A stretch of 40,371 bases of DNA. It comes from Planctomycetaceae bacterium UBA2972. Lineage in GTDB: Bacteria > Planctomycetota > Planctomycetia > Pirellulales > Pirellulaceae. The notes under the pieces are model-generated. The model had not been told where the DNA came from. It did not search any database and saw nothing but the letters and a program-made list of their open reading frames with translations. The stretch is from NCBI GenBank assembly GCA_002348315.1, contig DEAW01000124.1, forward strand, positions 2,417-42,787. Reading direction: 5' to 3'. Of this stretch, positions 8,323-15,401 are shown piece after piece (within the stretch, counting starts at the first letter, position 1; each line of letters starts with the position of its first letter). A program made the translations under genes and the position numbers.

Positions 8323-9357
8323 ATGGCACCTAAGCCATTCAGTATTGGTGATATTCTGATCGACCCTCCTATTTTGCAGGCGCCGATGGCAGGGTTTACT
8401 AATTTTGCATTTCGCCAAATGGTGCATGAATTTGGTGGTGCCGGTCTGCAGGCCACAGAGATGGTGCATGCTCGGGGCTTTGTCTGGATGGATCAGAACA
8501 AAGCCGAACACCCCGAACGACTATGGGGAGTGCGAGATGAATTTCGACCCTTAGCAGTTCAGATTTGGGATAATCAACCCGAGGCGATGGCCAAAGTGGG
8601 GAGACGCCTGGTCGAGGACTATGAGGTCAGTATTGTTGATATTAATTTTGGCTGCCCGGTCAAGCAGGTGACAGAGCGAGCGCGTAGCGGTTCCTATTTG
8701 TTGCGTGAACCGGATCGAATGGGACGCATTATCGAAACAGTCGTTGAGGCTTGTGCGCCAACGCCAGTGACGGCAAAGATCAGGCTGGGTTGCACTCGCG
8801 ATCAGATGAATTTCATCGATGTGGCTCAAGTGGTCGAGGGGGCGGGCGCGGCGGCACTAACCGTGCATGGACGTACGGCTCAGGATATGTTTCGTGGGCA
8901 AGCCGACTGGGATCGTATTTCGGAAATAAAACCCTATCTCAAAAAAATTCCGTTGATCGGTAATGGTGATCTGGATTCGGCTGAGGCCGTCGTCGATGCG
9001 TTTGAAAAATATGACGTGGATGGCGTGATGATCGCGCGGGCTTCCTTAGGCAAGCCGTGGTTGTTTGCTCAGTGTGCTGCAGCTTTACGTGGTGAACCGG
9101 TGCCAGCAGAACCCACTTTACAGGAGCAGCGAGATATTATGCTGCATCACTACAAGTTGGTTGTGGGACGGTTTGGCGAACAGCGAGGCACTGTGTTGAT
9201 GCGAAAATATGCCTGCTGTTATGCTCAGGGGAAATTCGGAGCGAGATTCTTTCGCAGGCACGTGGCTAAAGTGGAGTCCGCGAAAGAGTTTTATCAGGTC
9301 GTCGAAGAACATTTTCCACTGGATAAACCGGTAAGTGATGCGGCTCAGGAAGCTTGA
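8323..9357 (+). CDS. tRNA-dihydrouridine synthase (second paralogue)
   Basis: A 344-residue Dus-family FMN enzyme. The N terminus has P-P-I-L-Q-A-P-M-A-G-F-T-N, the FMN-binding start of the barrel. The active site is D-I-N-F-G-C-P-V-K-Q-V with the catalytic Cys in GCP. A-K-I-R-L-G, T-V-H-G-R-T-A-Q-D-M-F-R-G, I-G-N-G-D-L and I-A-R-A-S-L-G-K-P-W-L-F follow in the usual order. The canonical GSALL after the cysteine loop is here G-S-Y-L-L, a small divergence. I start at the ATG at 8323; an upstream in-frame TTG at 8278 adds 15 residues unlike the family. It differs clearly from the Dus at 5494-6537, so the two probably modify different positions in tRNA. Confidence 0.93.
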   Translation: MAPKPFSIGDILIDPPILQAPMAGFTNFAFRQMVHEFGGAGLQATEMVHARGFVWMDQNKAEHPERLWGVRDEFRPLAVQIWDNQPEAMAKVGRRLVEDYEVSIVDINFGCPVKQVTERARSGSYLLREPDRMGRIIETVVEACAPTPVTAKIRLGCTRDQMNFIDVAQVVEGAGAAALTVHGRTAQDMFRGQADWDRISEIKPYLKKIPLIGNGDLDSAEAVVDAFEKYDVDGVMIARASLGKPWLFAQCAAALRGEPVPAEPTLQEQRDIMLHHYKLVVGRFGEQRGTVLMRKYACCYAQGKFGARFFRRHVAKVESAKEFYQVVEEHFPLDKPVSDAAQEA

Positions 9358-9493
9358 TATCAACCTGACTACATATAAAACCTGGCTGATGCCGGTAGCT
9401 TTGTACTTTTCAAAAGCCAGTTAACTCCCCTATACTTTTCTTAAGTGGAAAAAGATACGCCGTAAATCTTATTGTTCTGCAACGCAAAACAAC

Positions 9494-9550
9494 GACAGTT
9501 CGGCTGTCTGGAATCCCGATAATTCGTTAAGAATTATTTGTTTTTATTCG
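9494..9550 (+). promoter_or_regulatory. Tandem hairpins in the leader of the deacetylase-like gene
   Basis: Two short hairpins in series: a 5-bp stem with TTCGG loop (9494-9498 with 9504-9508) and a 7-bp AT stem with 5-nt loop (9519-9525 with 9531-9537), followed by a T-rich tract to 9547. This could be the terminator of the upstream dus gene or an attenuator-like leader 32 bp before the next ATG at 9572. The stem is AT-rich and weak. Confidence 0.4.
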
Positions 9551-9571
9551 CCGTACCTTGTCACGTTTTCA

Positions 9572-10567
9572 ATGTCTCGCCCCAGTTTTCTTATTACCGT
9601 AAATGTCGAAGCTGATCAGTTGAATCAGCGTCCATTTGCTTTGACAACGGAAAACTCGAAATGGCTGCCGCGACTCCAAATACTTTGTGAAGAATTTGGA
9701 TTCGTACCAACCTATTTGGTCAGCTATGAAATGGCGTCCTGCCCTGGGTTTATTGAATTCGGTCGGGATGTACTGCAGCGGGATGCCGGTGAAATTGGAG
9801 CGCATCTTCACGGGTGGACATGTCCGCCGTTTCGAACTTTGACCGAAGATGATACTTTCCATCAGCCTTATATTACAGATTGGGATCGAGGTACGATGTG
9901 GGACAAACTGGATTGCCTCACATCCAAGCTGGAAGATCAATTTGAGCGGGAGATTGTTACGCATCGCTCTGGCCGCTGGTCGTTAAATAATCCTTACGTC
10001 AGGCTATTACGGCGGCGAGGGTATAAAGTGGATTGTTCGGTGACTCCGTTTGTTTCCTTTAGAAAAGTTCCGGGGATGCCAGGGGGACGAGGTGGCAGTA
10101 ATTACCAAACGTGTCCTTACAACGAATATTTTGTTGATGATTCCAATTACCGTATGCCGGGGGAATCGTCATTGCTTGAAGTTCCGGTGACGATTCGTCC
10201 CATCTATAAGAACCGAATCGCGCCCGCGTCGATGTATTCTTTGCAACGTATGTCGTTGACCTATGTTCACCGTGCTACCAAACGGCTGTTCCCGAGCGTG
10301 GCGTGGATGCGTCCGACAGGCAGTAACTTGTTGACGCTATTTCAGTTGATTGAAGAGTCGGAGCTTTCAGAACAGAACTACATTCAAATCGTACTCAACT
10401 CGTCCGACCTGATGGTGGGAGGAGAGATGAAAAATGAGGACGCTTTGTTTGGGGATATCGAACAACTGTTCGCTCGTGCCTCCGCCCTGTTTAAGGGTGC
10501 TACGATGGCCGATTTTTATGACGAACAGCAACGAGGCTCTAAGGAGCCCATCTTGGAGTTGGTCTAA
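9572..10567 (+). CDS. Polysaccharide deacetylase-like protein
   Basis: A 331-residue protein without a signal peptide. Features fit the NodB/polysaccharide deacetylase barrel: an early strand T-V-N-V-E-A-D with a candidate catalytic or metal Asp, then E-I-G-A-H-L-H-G-W as the metal-binding His motif, and H-R-S-G-R-W-S-L as a later conserved segment. The metal motif H-L-H is shorter than the standard H-x3-H, so the activity is inferred from fold-level similarity only. It could de-N-acetylate a surface glycan precursor. The gene has its own 214-bp upstream gap with tandem hairpins. Its stop is 8 bp from the convergent symporter gene. Confidence 0.6.
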   Translation: MSRPSFLITVNVEADQLNQRPFALTTENSKWLPRLQILCEEFGFVPTYLVSYEMASCPGFIEFGRDVLQRDAGEIGAHLHGWTCPPFRTLTEDDTFHQPYITDWDRGTMWDKLDCLTSKLEDQFEREIVTHRSGRWSLNNPYVRLLRRRGYKVDCSVTPFVSFRKVPGMPGGRGGSNYQTCPYNEYFVDDSNYRMPGESSLLEVPVTIRPIYKNRIAPASMYSLQRMSLTYVHRATKRLFPSVAWMRPTGSNLLTLFQLIEESELSEQNYIQIVLNSSDLMVGGEMKNEDALFGDIEQLFARASALFKGATMADFYDEQQRGSKEPILELV

Positions 10568-10569
10568 CT

Positions 10570-10590
10570 AAAACCTTATTTGTAGGTTTT
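10570..10590. terminator. Weak bidirectional hairpin between convergent genes
   Basis: A perfect 7-bp inverted repeat (10570-10576 with 10584-10590), A-rich on one arm and T-rich on the other, between the deacetylase-like gene and the symporter, overlapping the symporter stop. It could stop transcripts from both sides, but the stem has few G-C pairs. Confidence 0.4.
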
Positions 10591-12768
10591 AAATTCTCCT
10601 GCCTGATAACGTCTCCAATATTCGGTTAGATCCCGTCGGACTTTAGGAGACAAGAGGATGAGTCCCAGAACGTTGGGAAAGGCCATGCAGAGGATCATCA
10701 TGTCCGAAAAATCAAGGACGGCACCTAAAGGAACAATCGCTCCTACAAAAACTGCAACAATAAAGATGGCTTTGTAGGAATAGACGCTGAGTTTACTAGC
10801 ACCAAACAAGTTCTCCCAACACCTTTCGCCGTAATAGCTCCAGGAAATCATCGTCGAGAATGCAAACAGCACTACGGCCAGAGTGAGAATATAGGGGAAC
10901 CATGGCAGGACGGATTCGAAGGCTTCACTGGTAAGGGAAGTCCCCGCTAATCCCTGATCGATGATCCACTCGGCGTTATTCCAGGCACCGGTTATTAAAA
11001 TTACCAGTGCGGTCATTGAGCAAACAATGATCGTGTCGATAAACGGTTCAAGTAATGCGACAACCCCTTCCCGGACAGGTTCGTCCGTCTTCGCAGCGCT
11101 GTGAACGATGGCAGCGCTTCCCACGCCTGCTTCGTTGGAGAAGGCCGCACGTTGTACGCCGATGACAAGCACTCCGACCATTCCTCCGCCAAATGCTTCA
11201 GGGTTAAACGCTTCCGAGAAGATTAAGCCGATCAATGCCGGGATTTCAGTGAGGTGAACGAGAATGACCCACAAGCATGCCAAAATGTAGATGAGGCACA
11301 TCGTCGGCACAATTTTTTCAGCGACTTTGCCAATACTCTTGATGCCGCCGATAATGACAAAGGCGACCAGAGCAGCCATGATCAATCCAAATCCCCAGCT
11401 GAAGGTTTCTCCGAAACTGTCCATTTCGGTTTTGAGTGTTTCACGTTGCCCATCAAGTTCTAAGACACGGGCACTTTCGTTAGCAGCGCTGGCCGCTTTG
11501 ATTTGTTGATTGAGGGCGGCCAGTTCTGCTCGATCCTGAGCCTGTACGAGAGTGAGGAGTTGTTGGCCGGCTTGATTCGACTGGAACATGTTTCCTCCGC
11601 CAAACGAGCCCATGATACACATGAATGTGAATAGGACTCCCAGGATGACTCCTAACCAGCCAAGGCCAAGTTCATGAAGGCCATGAGGGAGGTAGGCCAT
11701 TGGGCCACCAAGAACGCTGCCGTCTTCTTTAATGCGACGGTATTTTTGTCCGAGTGTACATTCGACGAATTTACTGGTCATGCCAAAGAAGCCGCAGGCC
11801 ATCATCCAGAAAAAGGCACCTGGCCCGCCCATTGTCATCGCAATCGTGACTCCGGCAATGTTTCCTAATCCAACGGTTGCGGATAAGGCGGAAGCCAATG
11901 CCTGCATGTGGGTGACCTCCCCCTCTTCGTCCGGATTGTCGTACTTCCCTCGTACCACTTCAATGGCATGCTTTACTCCCCAGAGATTGACGCCCTTCAT
12001 GAAAACGGTGAAGAAGACAGCACCACAAGCCAGCCATAGGACAACAAAAGGAATTCCACCAGCCTGCCCTGTTTGAATGTGATTGCCCTCGTCATCGAGT
12101 ACCAGAAGGTTAGCATCCAGAAGTTCGGTAACAGCAACATCCGATAACGTGTCCTCTTGAGAAAGCTTTTCGAGGATTTTCTCTTTCGCTTTGAAGACTC
12201 CGTCGGCGTCCCGGATGTAGGTTGCTTCTTTCACCGTTTTTGATACAAATTCAACTCGAACTGCATCGGTTCCTGCTCCGAGTGTACCGGAAGTGATTTT
12301 GCTTTCGTTGTAAATGCCAGCCTTTAGCCCCGCTTCTACATCTTGTTGCGAAATCTGTTGGTCGCCTCCTTGAAGCAGTTCAAAGTCGGTGGTTGCCCCG
12401 GAAGCGTCGGTAGTTCGATAGTAGTACTCAACGTGTTTGTATTGAATGGATTCCTGTTGCGAAGCACCTATTCTGCGGAAAAGCACGCTGGCAATTTGAT
12501 CGACTGCTGTGCCGGCTAGTTTATCGATGAATTCACCCGTGCTTAATTCAGGTTTTTCTTCTTTGTCTGCCGTAATGGTTAACTGAGGTTCAGCTGAATC
12601 GGTTGGTGGCCCGTTCGAACCCGCATGGTCCTCTTCAGAAACAGCAGATTGATCTTCACCTGGAGGCAATTCAGAGTTATTTTGAGCGGGGGAAGTGATC
12701 GTCCACAGGCCAAAGGTGAGCAGAAGCATCCAGAAAATGGCGGATTTCAAAGTGACTGGCTGTTTCAT
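10576..12768 (-). CDS. Sodium:alanine-type symporter (AGCS family) with large N-terminal extension
   Basis: A 730-residue membrane protein. From about residue 238 it matches the alanine/glycine:cation symporter family: hydrophobic start with M-K-G-V-N-L-W-G-V-K-H-A, then G-K-Y-D-N-P-D, A-L-S-A-T-V-G-L-G-N-I-A-G-V, G-G-P-G-A-F-F-W and S-K-F-V-E-C-T-L-G. The transport core imports a small amino acid with Na+. Two parts are unusual. Residues 1-28 look like a signal peptide, followed by about 205 hydrophilic residues (acidic linker, then a mixed alpha/beta stretch) before the first core helix. A further 45-residue charged helical insert lies at about 405-450. Family members usually have about 450-540 residues. 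The extension is probably extracytoplasmic; its function is unknown. Confidence 0.9.
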   Translation of the reverse strand: MKQPVTLKSAIFWMLLLTFGLWTITSPAQNNSELPPGEDQSAVSEEDHAGSNGPPTDSAEPQLTITADKEEKPELSTGEFIDKLAGTAVDQIASVLFRRIGASQQESIQYKHVEYYYRTTDASGATTDFELLQGGDQQISQQDVEAGLKAGIYNESKITSGTLGAGTDAVRVEFVSKTVKEATYIRDADGVFKAKEKILEKLSQEDTLSDVAVTELLDANLLVLDDEGNHIQTGQAGGIPFVVLWLACGAVFFTVFMKGVNLWGVKHAIEVVRGKYDNPDEEGEVTHMQALASALSATVGLGNIAGVTIAMTMGGPGAFFWMMACGFFGMTSKFVECTLGQKYRRIKEDGSVLGGPMAYLPHGLHELGLGWLGVILGVLFTFMCIMGSFGGGNMFQSNQAGQQLLTLVQAQDRAELAALNQQIKAASAANESARVLELDGQRETLKTEMDSFGETFSWGFGLIMAALVAFVIIGGIKSIGKVAEKIVPTMCLIYILACLWVILVHLTEIPALIGLIFSEAFNPEAFGGGMVGVLVIGVQRAAFSNEAGVGSAAIVHSAAKTDEPVREGVVALLEPFIDTIIVCSMTALVILITGAWNNAEWIIDQGLAGTSLTSEAFESVLPWFPYILTLAVVLFAFSTMISWSYYGERCWENLFGASKLSVYSYKAIFIVAVFVGAIVPLGAVLDFSDMMILCMAFPNVLGLILLSPKVRRDLTEYWRRYQAGEFKTYK

Positions 12769-12954
12769 AGTGAATATAGGTCTTCCTTAAAGGCACGTGA
12801 GTAGTGTAAAAGTACTCAAACTCAATAGAGTTAATCGGCTAGCGAATTGAGGAATTGTGAATTAATTCGATGTGCCGAGTGGATTGATTATAACCTATTG
12901 GAAATAAAGAGGTTACGTCAATTAAAAAAGGGCCAATCTTTTTCAAACCTATCA

Positions 12955-12983
12955 TTGTAAAAAATAGAAAATAGGCTTATTAT
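12955..12983 (+). promoter_or_regulatory. Candidate sigma-70 promoter of the suf cluster
   Basis: TTGTAA (12955-12960) and TATTAT (12978-12983) separated by exactly 17 bp. The transcript would carry a leader of about 115 nt before the SufR-like regulator ATG at 13107. Inferred from hexamer match only. Confidence 0.4.
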
Positions 12984-13023
12984 TTAGATGGTTTTGGGGA
13001 TTTTCGCCCGATAACCACTTAGT

Positions 13024-13061
13024 TGCCGTATATGTAACAGAATCTACGTCTTATGCCGTAT
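13024..13061 (+). repeat. Repeated octamer TGCCGTAT, possible operator
   Basis: Two identical copies at 13024-13031 and 13054-13061, start-to-start spacing 30 bp (about three helical turns), between the candidate promoter and the regulator start. Possible autoregulatory binding site. Confidence 0.4.
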
Positions 13062-13106
13062 TGCGTTAGCCAGCAGTATTGGTTGTGGGACCGAGGTATG
13101 GATTAA

Positions 13107-13760
13107 ATGAGCTCAGGAATCATGGATTCCGATGTCACTATTCTGGATGTGCTGCGTAAGCAGGGCATGCTGACTGTTGCTGAATTGTCAGAAATCTTAA
13201 GTGTGACCGGGACGGCGGTGCGTCAACGATTGACGCGATTGCTCTCGGAAGGGTACATCGAGCGTACGGCTGTACGTCCTGAGCGAGGTCGCCCCTATCA
13301 CAAGTATGAGTTGACAACGAAAGGCCGGCGACGCAGTGGTCAAAACTTTGCTGATCTGGCCATTGCTTTATGGGGTGAAATCCGGGCGATTGAAGATCAG
13401 GAAGTTCGACAAGGCTTGATGCAACGTATTTCTCGCCGCTTGGCAGATATGTACATGGATCAGGTGCAAGGTCAGGACATGAACGAGCGTCTGAAGGCGC
13501 TTTCGGATATCTTCGCTGATAAACGTTTGCCGATTCATGTGGATCATTCCGGTGCATTGCCGGTACTCAACGTTGAAGCCTGTCCCTATCCGGAAATTGC
13601 AGACCACGATCGCAGCGTATGCAGTATGGAGAAGATGCTGTTCTCTGAGATTCTGGGAGAGACTGTTCGGTTAGCTGAATGTCGATTGGATGGAGCCTGT
13701 AATTGCACGTTCGAAGTTACAACGGCGTCATCCTCTGAAAACCAACTACCAATTTTATAA
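13107..13760 (+). CDS. SufR-like iron-sulfur-sensing transcriptional regulator
   Basis: A 217-residue DNA-binding protein. Residues 10-55 form a winged helix-turn-helix of the DeoR/ArsR type (L-T-V-A-E-L-S-E-I-L-S-V-T-G-T-A-V-R-Q-R-L), with a beta wing at G-R-P-Y-H-K-Y. The C-terminal part carries five Cys: 159, 172, 192, 198 and 200. The first pair has C-x12-C spacing, as reported for SufR, which binds a [4Fe-4S] cluster and represses suf genes when the cluster is present. Position at the head of the suf cluster supports that role. Later spacing (C-x19-C-x5-C-x-C) I cannot match to SufR from memory. An alternative ATG at 13122 would remove five residues. Confidence 0.85.
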   Translation: MSSGIMDSDVTILDVLRKQGMLTVAELSEILSVTGTAVRQRLTRLLSEGYIERTAVRPERGRPYHKYELTTKGRRRSGQNFADLAIALWGEIRAIEDQEVRQGLMQRISRRLADMYMDQVQGQDMNERLKALSDIFADKRLPIHVDHSGALPVLNVEACPYPEIADHDRSVCSMEKMLFSEILGETVRLAECRLDGACNCTFEVTTASSSENQLPIL

Positions 13761-13837
13761 TTCAGGCGAGAGTGAAGCGGGCAACAATCTGCTCGATGAC
13801 TTTTGCGAAGTTACTAAAAAACGAAACAGGAATAATC

Positions 13838-14467
13838 ATGAATCAGCCACAATCCTGGATTGAAGGACGATTTGAAGAAAACGTAATGGTCACGACGGTC
13901 GAACAGGCCATCAATTGGGCACGGGAATCGAGTATTTGGCCGATGACATTCGGATTAGCTTGTTGTGCGATCGAAATGATGGCTTCGGGGGCAAGTCGAT
14001 ACGATTTGGATCGATTTGGTGCCGGTGCCTTCCGGGCGACACCACGTCAGGCCGACTTAATGATTGTGGCCGGGACGGTAACGTACAAAATGGCCAGTCG
14101 AGTTCGCCGATTATACAACATGATGCCTGATCCAAAATTCGTCATTGCCATGGGAGCTTGCACGGTAGGTGGTGGACCCTACTTCAAGTGGGGATATCAC
14201 GTCGTTAAAGGCGTTGATTTGGTTGTTCCCGTCGATGTTTATGTGCCAGGATGTCCTCCTCGCCCTGAATCATTGCTGGAAGGATTGATGCGGATTCAGG
14301 ATAAGATTCGAGGTCGTCGTATCGCCAAGAAGGAAGGTACGGGAGCCGATTCGATTGGAGCGAAAGGTGTTAAGGTAGCCGACCAGTTGCCTGTACCGCA
14401 CCACTCAGGATTTGTCGCCGCTCCGGACAACAACGATCTGGTTTTTGATCATCAGAAAGTTAAATAG
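13838..14467 (+). CDS. NADH-quinone oxidoreductase subunit B-like protein (orphan NuoB)
   Basis: A 209-residue protein of the NuoB/20-kDa family, which holds cluster N2 of complex I. All four cluster ligands are present: Cys42-Cys43 in G-L-A-C-C-A-I-E-M, Cys108 in M-G-A-C-T-V-G-G-G-P-Y, and Cys139 in V-P-G-C-P-P-R-P-E. About 45 residues follow the core as a variable tail. I start at 13838 (M-N-Q-P-Q), not the upstream frame opening at 13772, because it gives a family-like N terminus with A-C-A-G-G-A about 4-9 nt upstream. No other complex I subunit is nearby; it lies 77 bp after the SufR-like gene and 91 bp before sufC. It may be complex I NuoB encoded away from the rest, or a repurposed cluster protein. 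Confidence 0.88.
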   Translation: MNQPQSWIEGRFEENVMVTTVEQAINWARESSIWPMTFGLACCAIEMMASGASRYDLDRFGAGAFRATPRQADLMIVAGTVTYKMASRVRRLYNMMPDPKFVIAMGACTVGGGPYFKWGYHVVKGVDLVVPVDVYVPGCPPRPESLLEGLMRIQDKIRGRRIAKKEGTGADSIGAKGVKVADQLPVPHHSGFVAAPDNNDLVFDHQKVK

Positions 14468-14521
14468 TTCAGGCAGTAGAACCGACTTGTTATTTAGAAA
14501 CAAAAACAGTTTGAGAAGGTT

Positions 14522-14542
14522 CGAGTGAAACAAAGTCACTCG
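14522..14542. repeat. 7-bp inverted repeat before sufC
   Basis: CGAGTGA (14522-14528) and TCACTCG (14536-14542) with a 7-nt spacer, ending 16 bp before the sufC ATG and just upstream of its purine-rich ribosome site. It could be an operator or an mRNA hairpin adjusting sufC translation. Confidence 0.55.
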
Positions 14543-14558
14543 TGATAAAAGAGAGAGA

Positions 14559-15362
14559 ATGACACACGTTCTTAAAATTGAAAATCTTCAGGTCGCCGTC
14601 GAAGGAAAACCGATCCTGCGTGGCGTTGATTTGGAAATTAAGCATGGTGAAACACACGCCTTGATGGGGCCCAATGGTTCCGGGAAAAGTACGTTAGGTC
14701 AGGCCATTATGGGGCACCCTAAGTACGAAGTTACAGGTGGTTCAATCACACTCGACGGTGAAGATTTGTTGGAAATGGAGCCGGATGAACGTGCTCGGGC
14801 AGGAATGTTCATGGCATTTCAACGCCCCGTTGCGATTCCCGGTGTGAAAATGGCAGACTTCCTGCGTCACTCCACCACCAACGTTCGTAATCCGGAGCGT
14901 AAAGAAGGCGAAGACCTGATCCCGATGAAGGATTTTCGTCGGGAACTGAAAGATAAAATGCAGCAATTGCAGATGGATATGGAGTTTGCTCGACGCTACG
15001 TCAACGATGGTTTCTCGGGAGGAGAAATGAAGCGAGCGGAGATTCTGCAGTTAGCTATGTTACAGCCAAAATTCGCCATCCTGGATGAAACGGACAGTGG
15101 ATTGGATGCCGATGCGGTTCGACTGGCTAGCGAAAGTATTGCTGACATTGGTCGCGAAAAAATGGGACTGTTGATCATTACTCATCACGACAAACTACTC
15201 GTCCATAACCCACCGGAATTCACTCACGTCATGCTGGGCGGGCGTTTGGTGGAAACAGGCGGTTCCGAATTAGCTGAAGAATTACATGCGAATGGATACG
15301 AGCGCATTCGGGCAGCTTATCCGGAAGCCGAAGCTGAAAATCTGGCGATGGCAGGCGAATAG
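14559..15362 (+). CDS. sufC: Fe-S cluster assembly ATPase SufC
   Basis: A 267-residue ABC-type ATPase that energises the SufBCD scaffold in the cytosol. Walker A is G-P-N-G-S-G-K-S-T-L, the Q-loop sits in F-M-A-F-Q-R-P, and the ABC signature is F-S-G-G-E-M-K-R. Walker B is A-I-L-D-E-T-D-S-G-L-D, with the Asp-Ser-Gly variant typical of SufC, and a switch His lies in I-I-T-H-H. Length is normal. A purine-rich AAGAGAGAGA precedes the ATG. It is followed 39 bp later by sufB and 1.6 kb later by sufD, the normal partners. Confidence 0.97.
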   Translation: MTHVLKIENLQVAVEGKPILRGVDLEIKHGETHALMGPNGSGKSTLGQAIMGHPKYEVTGGSITLDGEDLLEMEPDERARAGMFMAFQRPVAIPGVKMADFLRHSTTNVRNPERKEGEDLIPMKDFRRELKDKMQQLQMDMEFARRYVNDGFSGGEMKRAEILQLAMLQPKFAILDETDSGLDADAVRLASESIADIGREKMGLLIITHHDKLLVHNPPEFTHVMLGGRLVETGGSELAEELHANGYERIRAAYPEAEAENLAMAGE

Positions 15363-15401
15363 AACTTAATCCTACACCGCAAAAACGCGGAGAGAAATAA
15401 A

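Larger units (their letters stand above)
12769..13106. other. Divergent intergenic region (symporter / SufR-like regulator)
   Basis: 338 bp, AT-rich, without a gene. It should hold promoters for both flanking genes. Towards the regulator there is a good sigma-70-like candidate (12955-12983) and a repeated octamer (13024-13031 and 13054-13061). Towards the symporter I see TATAAT (minus strand 12892-12887), but its possible TTGACG partner is 23 bp away, too far for a normal promoter. Confidence 0.6.

Noticed and set aside
12887..12921. TATAAT and TTGACG on the minus strand as the symporter promoter
   Set aside because: Spacer is 23 bp, outside the normal range; kept only as a remark.
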